Below the pieces are notes generated by a model. The model was not told the DNA's origin, ran no database searches, and was given only the letters and a program-made list of their open reading frames with translations. Both the position numbers and the translations under genes were made by a program. A DNA stretch of 43,071 nt, taken from positions 1-43,071 of the forward strand of contig JARLHD010000249.1 of assembly GCA_031292435.1 (NCBI GenBank), written 5' to 3'. Shown here piece by piece: positions 24,701-32,497 of this stretch. The DNA is from Ignavibacteriaceae bacterium. Lineage in GTDB: Bacteria; Bacteroidota; Ignavibacteria; Ignavibacteriales; Ignavibacteriaceae. Every line of letters starts with the position of its first letter. Position 1 is the stretch's first letter.

Positions 24701-27595
24701 GCCGATCCGGGTTTAATTATGAGAAACCATAGGGGGCAATCTGGACTGTGGGGGTATTCTATATCCGGTGATTTACCAATTGTACTTCTGCGAATTGAAG
24801 ACCCTACAAATATCGAACTTGTACATCAAATGGTACAGGCACATGCATACTGGCATTTAAAAGGTCTGGCAGTTGATCTTGTAATCTGGAATGAAGATCA
24901 TGCAGGTTATAGACAGCAGCTTCAAGAACAAATAATGAGACTTATTGCCTCAGGAGTGGAAGCAAACAATATTGACCGCCCCGGAGGAATTTATGTTCGT
25001 CAAGCTGATCAGATTTCAGATGAAGATAAAATTCTTATCCAAACGGTTGCACGTGTGATTATTTCTGACAAAGGAGGAACTCTTGAAGCACAGGTAAATC
25101 ACAGGGTTATGACAAAATTACCTGTTCCCCGGTTAAAGAAAATAAAAACATACAATGCACCCAAACAGGAAGACTCTTTGATACTTCGTGAGGATTTGCT
25201 CTTCTTCAATGGATATGGCGGCTTTACGCAAGATGGACGTGAATATATTATCACTACCTCAGTCAATCATGTGACCCCAGCTCCCTGGGTAAATGTAATT
25301 GCCAATGAGAACTTTGGAACTATAGTTTCAGAGAATGGTCCTGATTATACGTGGTGCGAAAATGCCCACGAATTCCGTATTACTCCATGGCATAATGATC
25401 CTGTGAGTGATTTAAGCGGAGAAGCGTTTTATATCCGCGATGAAGAAACCGGACACTTCTGGTCTCCCACACCACATCCCTGCAAGGGGAACGGAACATA
25501 CGTAAGCCGTCATGGATTTGGTTATAGTGTTTTTGAGCATACAGAAGATGGAATCAAAACTGAGCTATGGATTTATTCAGAAAAAGAGGCAGCAATAAAG
25601 TTTACAGTAGTTAAGATAAGAAATGAATCTGGAAGAAAGAGGCAGCTTTCAGTTACAGGCTATGTAGAATTTGTACTGGGCGATTTACGCCCGAAATCAT
25701 CTATGCATATTATTACTGAAATTGATTCCAGCAACGGAGCAATCTTTGCAAGAAACTCATATAATCCGGAGTTTTCAAAAAAGATCACTTTCTTTCAAAC
25801 GGATGATGATATCCAAACTATTACCTGTGACCGTACAGAATTTCTTGGACGAAATGGTACTCTTAAAAGTCCCGATGCAATGACACGCACTAATCTTTCA
25901 GGAAGGACAGGAGCAGCTCTGGATCCATGTGCAGCTATACAAGTACCATTTGAACTTGATGACAACCAGGAACGTGAGGTAATATTTAAACTTGGAACTG
26001 GAAATGATAATAACCAGGCAAAAGAGATGGTTAAACGATTCCGGGGAATGGAAGCTGCAAGAAATGCATTAGAATCAGTTTGGCAATATTGGAAACGTAC
26101 ACTTGGTAAAGTACAGGTTGAAACTCCGGATCCATCTTTAAATATAATGACTAACGGATGGCTTTTATATCAAACAATCTCATGCCGTATTTGGGCGAGA
26201 AGCGGATATTACCAGTCGGGAGGAGCCTTTGGGTTCCGGGATCAGCTGCAGGATGTAATGTCACTAATTCATACCGAACCGGAATTAATTCGCAAACATC
26301 TGATGCTTTGCGCAAGCCGTCAATTCAGAGAAGGAGACGTACAGCATTGGTGGCATCCGCCAACAGGCAGAGGAGTGCGGACTCATTGTTCAGATGATTA
26401 CCTTTGGCTGCCTTTGGTTACAAGCCGCTATGTATTATGCACCGGTGATACCGGTGTGCTGAATGAACGTATAAATTTTTTAGATGGTCGCGCTGTTAAT
26501 GCAGAAGACGATTCATATTATGATCTTCCAACCAGATCAGAAGAAACTGGCACCTTATACGAACATTGTGTACGGGCAATCCTGGAAGGACTTAAATTCG
26601 GAATCCATGGTCTTCCTTTAATTGGAACGGGCGACTGGAATGATGGAATGAACATGGTTGGAAAAGAAGGAAAAGGAGAAAGCATCTGGTTAGGGTTCTT
26701 CCTTTATAAAGTACTTACTCAATTCACTAAAATAGCTATTGCACAGGGGGACATTCCAATAGCAGAGAAATTCCAGGAGGAAGCCAGTATATTGCGCAGA
26801 AATATTGAACAAAATGGCTGGGATGGTAAATGGTACCGACGTGCATACTTTGATGATGGTACACCACTTGGATCTGAGAGTAACCAGGAATGTAAGATAG
26901 ATTCCGTGGCTCAAAGTTGGTCAGTGCTATCCGGAGTTGGAGATTCCATCCGATCACACAAAGCAATGGAATCTCTGGATAAGTATCTTGTCAACAGAGA
27001 TCAATCATTGATTCAACTTTTAGAACCGCCTTTTGATAAATCGGATTTAAATCCTGGATATATAAAAGGATACGTGCCGGGGGTAAGGGAGAACGGCGGT
27101 CAATATACTCATGCGGCAATTTGGGCAGCAATGGCTTTTGCTCAATTGGGAGACAGTAAACGTGCATGGGAACTATTGGATATTATTAATCCTGTAAATC
27201 ATGGAAATTCCTTGGAAAAGATTAATATTTATAAAGTGGAGCCTTATGTAGTCGCGGCGGATGTTTATGCTGTGGCTCCTCATACCGGTCGGGGAGGCTG
27301 GACATGGTACACTGGTTCAGCAGGATGGATGTACAGACTTATTACCGAATCACTTCTGGGAATCAGATTAGATGTGGACAAATTATTTATTGAACCCTGC
27401 CTTCCTGAAAACTGGGAAAATTACAAAGTACATTATCAGTACCGGGAAACAATTTATGACATTTCTGTTATTCAACCGGGAAAAGGTGGTGCAGCGCCGT
27501 CCGTAGTTGTAGATGGAGTAAGAAATAATAATAACAATATTCAACTGGTTGATGACCATAAGTCACATTCTGTTGAAGTTAGGATAGGGATGTAG
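18785..27595 (+). CDS. ndvB: Cyclic beta-1,2-glucan synthase (NdvB-like, GT84-GH94)
   Basis: A giant inner-membrane enzyme of up to 2,936 residues that makes cyclic beta-1,2-glucan, a periplasmic osmoprotectant. The order is: N-terminal helical part; transmembrane helices near residues 455-515; GT84 glycosyltransferase with TLDTDTQLPRDSARQL near 676; further transmembrane helices near 875-1055; a glucoamylase-like domain with VPWGISESCYNT near 1483; carbohydrate-binding beta domains; and a C-terminal GH94 phosphorylase-like domain with IGTGDWNDGMNMVG near 2616 and GRGGWTWYTGSAGWMYR near 2835. Length fits the family. The frame opens at ATG 18785, but starts at 18887, 18893 or 18896 fit the leader spacing of neighbouring genes better. 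The TAG stop lies inside shared-element copy 6. Confidence 0.95.
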   Translation: MLPGFNFYLIKSYSNRNVVIRLKHDTKKFSLLSQMEMMKYINPKINQSLLRLKVQLSEGFLAKQFAAGESPLRSELFSADQMEQHGKILAKSHNLDSKDSADQHLLIRLAENEIFLLEVHNLLTETVKSGNQITPAGEWLLDNFYLIEEQIRTGKRHLPKGYVKELPRLLNGPSEGLPRVYDLAQETISHGDGRVDPENLNRFITAYQTITNLKIGELWAIPTMLRLALIENLRRVAVRVAAGRIDRDLASSWADKMIDTAEKDPKSLILIIADMARTDPPMTSAFVSEFSRKLQGLSHILISPLTWIEQRLSESGHTIEKLVQRGNQEQAGDQVSISNSIGSLRFLESTDWKQFVEKMSIVDQILRKDPFGVYGKMDFITRDSYRHIIEKIAKKSPQSEKEIAQKAIRLTKDSALINGAGDRTAHVGYYLIDKGLRRLETLTNVKYSFSSLMRKVSSRFPLIIYISSIIIISAILTAVLLNRASNVGLPGWLFGVIGILFLLCISQFTITLVNWISTLLTRPEPLPRMDFSEGIPPDLRTLVIIPTIITNDQNIKELTEALEVRYLANRGEYIHFGLLTDFKDSITETLPEDEQLIQLIRRKIEALNEKYVGSGKDTFFLFHRPRQWNPKERMWMGYERKRGKLEELNSLLLDGCKDRFSLIIGNIEILPKVKYVITLDTDTQLPRDSARQLIGAIAHPLNRAVYNEKKKRVSEGYTILQPRVAVSLPGTNRSKYARLYGSQPGIDPYTRTVSDVYQDIFGEGSFIGKGIYEVDIFNRTLKGRFPENLILSHDLIEGCYVRAGLLSDVQLFEEYPFRYNTDINRRHRWIRGDWQLIRWLLPFVPDLKRKLKKNPLSILSRWKIFDNLRRSLIPLALTLLFLTGWMILKQPFFWTLTTIGIILIPSIIISIFDLFNKPSDLLWRQHLASSINSAGDHFLQIVFTLITLPYEAFFSQDAIIRTIWRMLISHKKLLEWDPFNTKFRRNLNTITRSFRRMWFSPFTALGIITYYATSNQAVPAIIIPIIFLWIVAPACTWWISLPLVERQTKLTDSQRLFLRKLTRRTWSFFETFVSAKDNWLPPDNYQEDPVGTVAHRTSPTNIGMALLANLSAYDFGYIAAGQLIDRTLKTFQTMESLERYQGHFYNWYDTQTLMPLRPIYISSVDSGNLEAHLLTLRQAILEIPDHKIVVPHCFEGMNDNLGILIDTAEDKSNYMLIELKEELEKAVNIPPTTLSAAWLCLNQLLTKVSNIEASFIDASDNETKFWAHTLVMQCQNTLDELKFLTPWVKLILTMEDSNIPISVSNNLLSLRELANTKRELLNSVEETIENKEYINELKMLIIEGGRHANERMASINQLIKQSGEFSDMKYGFLYDNARHLLSVGYSVDEKRKDSSYYDLLASEARLSTFIGIAHGQLPQESWFALGRLLTSIGGEPILLSWSGSMFEYLMPLLIMPTYENTLLDQTYKAAVKRQIEYGIQRGVPWGISESCYNTVDVNLNYQYRAFGVPGLGLKRGLAEDLVIAPYASVLALMVEPEAACNNLQRLESDGLLGKYGFYESIDYTSSRLPRDKQSVIVKTFMAHHQGMSLLSLAYLILDRPMQKRFESDPLFESTILLLQERIPKTTVFYLHSSGASDTFIGSVIPEIPVRKVTNPDIAIPEVQLLSNGRYNVMLTNAGGGYSKWKDIAVTRWREDSTCDNWGTFCYIHDASSGELWSTAYQPTLKKPKSYEAIFSEGHAEFRRQDQNFNIHMEIIVSPEDDIELRRIHLTNSSRTRKIIDVTSYAEVVIASSAQDELHPAFSNLFVQTEILKEKQAILCTRRPRSPEEQTLWMFHMMAVRGVNAEGISFETDRLQFIGRGSTIKAPIAVKNSSALSNSEGSVLDPIVAIKYHLIIEPEDTIIIDMITGVGENRDIAIRLLDKYQDRRMTNRAIELAWAHSQVLLRQINATEADAQLYGRLANSIIYANSFLRADPGLIMRNHRGQSGLWGYSISGDLPIVLLRIEDPTNIELVHQMVQAHAYWHLKGLAVDLVIWNEDHAGYRQQLQEQIMRLIASGVEANNIDRPGGIYVRQADQISDEDKILIQTVARVIISDKGGTLEAQVNHRVMTKLPVPRLKKIKTYNAPKQEDSLILREDLLFFNGYGGFTQDGREYIITTSVNHVTPAPWVNVIANENFGTIVSENGPDYTWCENAHEFRITPWHNDPVSDLSGEAFYIRDEETGHFWSPTPHPCKGNGTYVSRHGFGYSVFEHTEDGIKTELWIYSEKEAAIKFTVVKIRNESGRKRQLSVTGYVEFVLGDLRPKSSMHIITEIDSSNGAIFARNSYNPEFSKKITFFQTDDDIQTITCDRTEFLGRNGTLKSPDAMTRTNLSGRTGAALDPCAAIQVPFELDDNQEREVIFKLGTGNDNNQAKEMVKRFRGMEAARNALESVWQYWKRTLGKVQVETPDPSLNIMTNGWLLYQTISCRIWARSGYYQSGGAFGFRDQLQDVMSLIHTEPELIRKHLMLCASRQFREGDVQHWWHPPTGRGVRTHCSDDYLWLPLVTSRYVLCTGDTGVLNERINFLDGRAVNAEDDSYYDLPTRSEETGTLYEHCVRAILEGLKFGIHGLPLIGTGDWNDGMNMVGKEGKGESIWLGFFLYKVLTQFTKIAIAQGDIPIAEKFQEEASILRRNIEQNGWDGKWYRRAYFDDGTPLGSESNQECKIDSVAQSWSVLSGVGDSIRSHKAMESLDKYLVNRDQSLIQLLEPPFDKSDLNPGYIKGYVPGVRENGGQYTHAAIWAAMAFAQLGDSKRAWELLDIINPVNHGNSLEKINIYKVEPYVVAADVYAVAPHTGRGGWTWYTGSAGWMYRLITESLLGIRLDVDKLFIEPCLPENWENYKVHYQYRETIYDISVIQPGKGGAAPSVVVDGVRNNNNNIQLVDDHKSHSVEVRIGM

Positions 27596-27624
27596 TTCCT
27601 TTTTCATCCCTTTGTCCGATTGAA
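27593..27624 (+). promoter_or_regulatory. Shared 32-bp element, copy 6 (DUF3943-PAP2-PAP2-Nramp operon)
   Basis: A near-consensus copy: TAGTTCC, the core TTTTCATCC, then GTCCGATTGAA. Its first three bases are the stop codon of the glucan synthase gene. It ends 56 nt before the next start. Confidence 0.85.
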
Positions 27625-27680
27625 CAGATCTTAATTCCTCTATATAATGTCAATAGTTAAATATTTAATAAAAACATCCT

Positions 27681-29366
27681 ATGAAAACCATTTATACATT
27701 TGTATTAATAGTTGTACTTTCAACTTTACAGCAAGCTCAGTTTAGAACAACAACATTTGATAATAAGATCTCATTGAACCAAATAGATTTGTCGGGTCAA
27801 GTGATATCCGGAAATGGGGAATATCTTTATTCTGATTCATCCTCTATTCCAGCCGGTCAGGACTCTTTAACAAAGCTGAAGAAAGAAATTCTGGACACAA
27901 ACAGACTGAAGAATAATATTTACGATACCAATATTAAGTCGAATGTAGTTGCACCGGATTTTAACTCAAAGAAAATTTTAGTAAAGGATTCGACTGCACA
28001 CCTTTATAATGAATATCGCGGGCTACTGAATGATGATCCGATCTATAACAACCAGGCCCCCCTTTGGAAACCGATTATTCAGATTGTAACACAGGAAACG
28101 CTGTTAAATTTATTTGATCATTATATCATGAATTTTGATTGGGCGGTAGTGGGATTCAGTTCGTGGAATCGAACTTTTATTCATTCCGGACTTCCATGGA
28201 ATAACGGATGGAAATGGGATCAGGATAGGTTTGGCAATAACTTTTTTCTGCATCCTTATACCGGGGCAGGTTATTTTAATACCGCCCGCTCGAACGGATA
28301 TGATTATTGGGAATCGTCGATCTTTGTTTTTGGTGGATCGTACATGTGGAAGCTATTTGGAGAAAATGGCGGACCTGAAAGGAAACCGGAGAGGAATGAT
28401 GTGATAGTAACAACGCTTGGCGGAATGTTTGGTGGTGAAGTACTTTACAGATTAAGTTCAAATGTACTTGATGAGAGAACTACAGGTACTGAGAGGATAG
28501 GAAGAGAATTGCTTGCTTTTGTACTTAGTCCAGGGAGAGCATTAAGTAGATTTATTTCAGGTAAAATGTTCAATCATAATACAGAAGAAGTATATCAAAA
28601 AGAACCACTTGATATTGTATTTTCAACTGGAGCACTTGTAAGCAATAATGAGAAAACATTCGGTTCAGGAAATACCGGATTATTCCTAAACGCCGATTTT
28701 GATTACGGAAATCCTTTTGAGAAAAGAGACCGGAAACCATTCGATTACTTTCAACTTAGGACAGATATAAATTTTGGACTAGGCAGAAAAGTAGTAGATA
28801 ATATAATCGGGTATGGCATTCTAACCGGTACTAATACAAAAATCGGTAATACCGAAGTACTTGCCGGAATTTTTTCACACTTTGATTATTGGGATAATCA
28901 AATTTTTGAATTGGGCACTATGTCATTCGGCGGTGGTGCTATTACTAAAATAAACATTGTGAAAGGTACTAATCTATTTGCAAATTTTAATCTTGGTTTT
29001 ATACCCTTTGCAGGCAGTTCAACAGCGAAGGGACCGGATACAACCCAGGTAAGAGATTATAATTTTGGCGGAGGAGCTCAATTCAAATGTGATCTTACAC
29101 TTAATGTAGGAGGGATTTTCAGCTTAACATTGTTGAGTTATTATTATTGGATACATACATATGTAGGTTACTCAGGAGATAACAATATTGGTATCCTCAA
29201 ACCCAGAATTGAATTTCACCTCTTTAATAATGTGGGTATTGGCTTTGAGCATAGAATTTATTACGATGACAGATATTTACATGAATTTTCTCCTAATCAT
29301 CAGGTACATACGGAGCAGAAAATTTTTCTAACTGTTTATTTTGCTGATTTCCTTCCCAACAAATAA
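27681..29366 (+). CDS. DUF3943 outer-membrane-associated protein
   Basis: A 561-residue exported protein. The N-terminal signal is short (MKTIYTFVLIVVLSTLQQAQ). The DUF3943 signature spans about residues 175-300: RFGNNFFLHPYTGAGYF, NTARSNGYDYWESS, FGGSYMWKLFGE and LGGMFGGEVLYRLSS. The second half is rich in alternating beta-strands (FQLRTDINFGLG, FNLGFIPFAG, LLSYYYWIHTYVGY), consistent with an outer-membrane barrel. The function is unknown. It leads a tight four-gene run (gaps of 8, 13 and 29 nt) with two PAP2 proteins and an Nramp-like transporter. Confidence 0.82.
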   Translation: MKTIYTFVLIVVLSTLQQAQFRTTTFDNKISLNQIDLSGQVISGNGEYLYSDSSSIPAGQDSLTKLKKEILDTNRLKNNIYDTNIKSNVVAPDFNSKKILVKDSTAHLYNEYRGLLNDDPIYNNQAPLWKPIIQIVTQETLLNLFDHYIMNFDWAVVGFSSWNRTFIHSGLPWNNGWKWDQDRFGNNFFLHPYTGAGYFNTARSNGYDYWESSIFVFGGSYMWKLFGENGGPERKPERNDVIVTTLGGMFGGEVLYRLSSNVLDERTTGTERIGRELLAFVLSPGRALSRFISGKMFNHNTEEVYQKEPLDIVFSTGALVSNNEKTFGSGNTGLFLNADFDYGNPFEKRDRKPFDYFQLRTDINFGLGRKVVDNIIGYGILTGTNTKIGNTEVLAGIFSHFDYWDNQIFELGTMSFGGGAITKINIVKGTNLFANFNLGFIPFAGSSTAKGPDTTQVRDYNFGGGAQFKCDLTLNVGGIFSLTLLSYYYWIHTYVGYSGDNNIGILKPRIEFHLFNNVGIGFEHRIYYDDRYLHEFSPNHQVHTEQKIFLTVYFADFLPNK

Positions 29367-29374
29367 ATTAGACT

Positions 29375-30199
29375 ATGAATACTACTATGAAGAAAATATA
29401 TTTAACTCTCATTTTAACAATCCTAAGCGGATATTCCATATTCGCGCAAAATCCAGCAATACTGGATTCAGTTCATCCGTCATTGAGATATGATTTCTCA
29501 CAATTCGGACATGAGACATGGAAATTCATTAACGCTCCGGGAAAATGGCACGGGGGCGATTGGCTCAAAGTAGGTTTGGTTGGCGGAGGAACAGTTTTAA
29601 TAATGGAAACAGTTGATAAACCTATCCGCAATTTTGTTTTGGATCATCAGAGATATTCCAAGAGTGCTCCTATTGTATTCGGCAGAATGTGGGGAGAGAT
29701 ATATTCGCCGGTTGTATTCTTTGGCGGATATGGGGTTTATTCATTGTTAGCGGATGATATCGGAACGAGAAAAATTGCTTATGAGATTGGTCAGGCTTCG
29801 ATCTATGCCGGAATAATTAACTATGTTTTAAAGGTTGCAATAGGAAGGGCGAGACCATATACGAATGAGGGCCCCACCTCATTTCACCCATTCTCATCAT
29901 TATTTAACGCGGATAACCAATCAAATCCTAGCGGTCATAGTACAGTTGCATTTGTTATCTCCACGGTACTATCCAGAAATGCTAAACCAGTCTGGTTAAA
30001 AGTATTGGCATACTTACCTGCTGCTTTAACATTAGTTTCACGTGTTTATCAGGATCAGCATTGGACGTCTGATGATTTTTTAGGTGCAGCTTTCGGATAT
30101 TTTATAGCTACATGGGTTGTAGACCAGCATAGTAATATACAAACCTCTTTTGGAATGTCACGTACATTACCTTTATCTATCAGTATTGCACTGAATTAA
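29375..30199 (+). CDS. PAP2-family phosphatase, periplasmic (complete catalytic motifs)
   Basis: A 274-residue type 2 phosphatidic acid phosphatase-like protein with an N-terminal signal (LILTILSGYSIFAQ). All three motifs are present: KVAIGRARP (Lys153 to Arg160-Pro161), PSGH at 185-188, and SRVYQDQHWTSDD with Arg223, His229 and Asp233. The family dephosphorylates lipid phosphates such as phosphatidate or undecaprenyl diphosphate at the periplasmic side. ATG 29387 (MKKIYL) is an alternative start. A second, weaker PAP2 gene follows at once. Confidence 0.9.
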   Translation: MNTTMKKIYLTLILTILSGYSIFAQNPAILDSVHPSLRYDFSQFGHETWKFINAPGKWHGGDWLKVGLVGGGTVLIMETVDKPIRNFVLDHQRYSKSAPIVFGRMWGEIYSPVVFFGGYGVYSLLADDIGTRKIAYEIGQASIYAGIINYVLKVAIGRARPYTNEGPTSFHPFSSLFNADNQSNPSGHSTVAFVISTVLSRNAKPVWLKVLAYLPAALTLVSRVYQDQHWTSDDFLGAAFGYFIATWVVDQHSNIQTSFGMSRTLPLSISIALN

Positions 30200-30212
30200 T
30201 ACAATAACAAAT

Positions 30213-31076
30213 ATGAAAAACTTTCCCCTGAAATTTATTATCCTGCTGCTATTAAGCATCTTTTCAGTAAAACAAGTGTACCCTCAATTTTATGATAAAG
30301 ATACTTTATATCATCCTTATCATGTTAATTACTGGGCGACCGGAGGAATAATTTTGGGAGGGTTGACATTAGAGAAGATTGGAGTTTCCTGGATATCTAA
30401 CAAGCCCCAGATATCGCTTGGCGAAATACAGAATCTTAACAGACAGGATATTAGCCCGATTGACAGCTGGGCACTAAATTTTGATCCATCGAAAAGGACT
30501 GAATTTGAGAAGCTATCAAATCAATTACAAACTGTAATAGTATTTCTTCCATTTTTTACTTTTCTTGATCCAACTATAAGGAAAGATTGGCTGGATATTT
30601 TACTGATATATGCACAAACTCAAGCTATCACAAATAATTTTTACCTTTATAGCCCATTTGGTGCATCATTTCAAAACAGGTTTCGACCGGTTGTATATTA
30701 TGATGCAGTTGATATTGGGAAAAGGACGGAACCCAACAACCGGAATTCCCTTTATAGCGGGCATGTTGCAGCAGCAGCAGAAGCTTCTTTCTTTACAGCA
30801 AAGATATTTTGTGATTATCATCCGGAACTGGGGATGAATAAATATCTTGTTTATGGAGCTGCCTCGATTCCTCCATTATTTATGTCATACTTCAGATTGA
30901 GAGCATTGGCGCACTTCCCTACCGACATAATGGTTGGTTTTGGAGTAGGAGCATTATGCGGCATATTAGTGCCGGAATTTCATAGAATTGATGACGGAAA
31001 AATGACATTAGGTTTATTTTCTAATCCTGAGGCAACGGGGATATCTATGCAATGGAATATGGATATTAATCGGTAG
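30213..31076 (+). CDS. PAP2-family protein, degenerate motifs
   Basis: A 287-residue exported protein with a signal peptide (FIILLLLSIFSVKQVYPQ) and a PAP2-like core. Motif 1 keeps Arg158-Pro159 (NRFRP) but lacks the usual Lys seven residues before. Motif 2 is SLYSGH with His184. Motif 3 is FRLRALAHFPTD, with Arg228, His234 and Asp238 but Phe for the usual Ser. The catalytic His residues remain, so activity is possible but altered. It is 13 nt downstream of the intact PAP2 gene. Gene duplication followed by divergence or a paired function are both possible. Confidence 0.82.
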   Translation: MKNFPLKFIILLLLSIFSVKQVYPQFYDKDTLYHPYHVNYWATGGIILGGLTLEKIGVSWISNKPQISLGEIQNLNRQDISPIDSWALNFDPSKRTEFEKLSNQLQTVIVFLPFFTFLDPTIRKDWLDILLIYAQTQAITNNFYLYSPFGASFQNRFRPVVYYDAVDIGKRTEPNNRNSLYSGHVAAAAEASFFTAKIFCDYHPELGMNKYLVYGAASIPPLFMSYFRLRALAHFPTDIMVGFGVGALCGILVPEFHRIDDGKMTLGLFSNPEATGISMQWNMDINR

Positions 31077-31105
31077 AGTTACAATATCAAAATATTGTTC
31101 CGGAA

Positions 31106-32371
31106 ATGAATAAATCGACACAGCTTTCAGCGAAAATTAAAAAATACTGGCGTATACTTGGACCTGGGCTAATAACAGGGGCGAGTGATGATGACCCGTC
31201 AGGGATAGCAACTTATTCGCAGGCAGGTGCGGGGTTTGGTTTTGCAACACTCTGGACAGCAGTAATAACGTTTCCTCTTATGGCATCGGTGCAGGAGATG
31301 TGTGCAAGGATCGGTATGGTTACTAAGGAGGGATTGACAGGGACGCTTAAAAAGAGATATCCAAAGAGTATTTTATATATAGTGGCAGGGGTTAGCTTTC
31401 CTGCAATTATTCTTAACATTGGGGCTGACATCCAGGGGATGGGTGCAGTTACTAATTTACTCTTTCCCCAAATTCCAACTTTTACATTTAGCATATTTAT
31501 TACTGCTATACTTATTTTTTTTATTATCAAGTTTCCATATCAGAAGTTTGCTGCTATTCTAAAATGGCTATGTCTTTCATTACTATTATACATAATTGTG
31601 CCATTCCTTGTGCATGCTGACTGGATAAATGTCTTGAGGAGTACATTTATTCCGACTATACATCTTAATAAAGCATTCTGGGGAATACTTGTTGCTATTT
31701 TAGGGACTACTATTTCACCTTATCTATTTTTCTGGCAAGCAACAATGGAAGCTGAAGATCTTTCACACAGCCATAAGACTATAATCATAAATAAACGAGT
31801 TTTAGATAACATGAAAATGGATGTCGATTTTGGCATGTTATTTTCAAATTTGGTAATGTTTTTTATAATGCTTACCACCGGGGCTGTGCTGTATAAGGCG
31901 GGTATCAGACAAATTAATACTGTTGGTCAAGCTGCCAAAGCATTGGAGCCATTAACAGGCAAGCTTACATATTTAATTTTTGCAGCAGGTGTAATCGGTA
32001 CCGGATTTTTAGCAATACCGGTATTAGCCGGATCGCTTTCATATATTTTAGCAGAAACTTTTAACTGGAAGGAAGGACTTGATAAAAAGTTTCATGAGGC
32101 AAAAGGTTTTTATATAACACTGATCATATCACTTCTTGTGGGATTATCTTTAGATTTTTTACATATAAGTCCGATCAAAGCACTTATTTATACGGCAATA
32201 TTGTATGGATTAACAGCTCCGGTTATGATTGCTATAATAATACACATTTGTAATAATAAAACTGTTATGGGGAAATTTACAAATAAAAGATGGTCAAATA
32301 TTCTGGGATCATTAACATTGGTTTTAATGACCGTAGCCGGTATTGCCTTGATATACTTTCAGTTCAAGTGA
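31106..32371 (+). CDS. Nramp-like transporter lacking canonical metal-site motifs
   Basis: A 421-residue membrane protein with about 11 hydrophobic helices and the LeuT-fold Nramp pattern. It opens LGPGLITGASDDDPSGIATYSQAGAGFG. Classical Nramp proteins have DPGN in helix 1 and MPH in helix 6. Here the equivalents are DPSG (30-33) and SPY (204-206, in GTTISPYLFFWQA). This variant resembles the Nramp-related group, some of which move magnesium rather than transition metals. The substrate is therefore uncertain. It is the last gene of the DUF3943 run. Confidence 0.85.
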   Translation: MNKSTQLSAKIKKYWRILGPGLITGASDDDPSGIATYSQAGAGFGFATLWTAVITFPLMASVQEMCARIGMVTKEGLTGTLKKRYPKSILYIVAGVSFPAIILNIGADIQGMGAVTNLLFPQIPTFTFSIFITAILIFFIIKFPYQKFAAILKWLCLSLLLYIIVPFLVHADWINVLRSTFIPTIHLNKAFWGILVAILGTTISPYLFFWQATMEAEDLSHSHKTIIINKRVLDNMKMDVDFGMLFSNLVMFFIMLTTGAVLYKAGIRQINTVGQAAKALEPLTGKLTYLIFAAGVIGTGFLAIPVLAGSLSYILAETFNWKEGLDKKFHEAKGFYITLIISLLVGLSLDFLHISPIKALIYTAILYGLTAPVMIAIIIHICNNKTVMGKFTNKRWSNILGSLTLVLMTVAGIALIYFQFK

Positions 32372-32393
32372 TAGACAGGTAATCCTAAAGATG

Positions 32394-32425
32394 TAGACCC
32401 TTTTTCATCCTTTCGCCTTATAGTG
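32394..32425 (+). promoter_or_regulatory. Shared 32-bp element, copy 7 (mlaEFD)
   Basis: It has TAGACCC, the core TTTTCATCC, and a diverged 3' end (CCTTATAGT). It ends 72 nt before the mlaE start. Confidence 0.72.
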
Positions 32426-32497
32426 GCAAAGTCCATTTCTACTTATCATAACCAGTACAAATAAGGAATTAGGAACAACTCTATTCTTCTGACTGAA

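Noticed and set aside
27588..27610. Inverted repeat GGGATG ... CATCCC spanning the 5' part of the element
   Set aside because: It is clean in copy 6 and partly present in copies 1, 7 and 8, but absent in copies 3, 4, 5, 9 and 10. It cannot be the conserved feature.
32370..32380. ATAGACAG after the Nramp-like gene, as in the outer arm of the hairpin at 12789
   Set aside because: Only 8 nt, no matching partner arm nearby, and it overlaps a stop codon.
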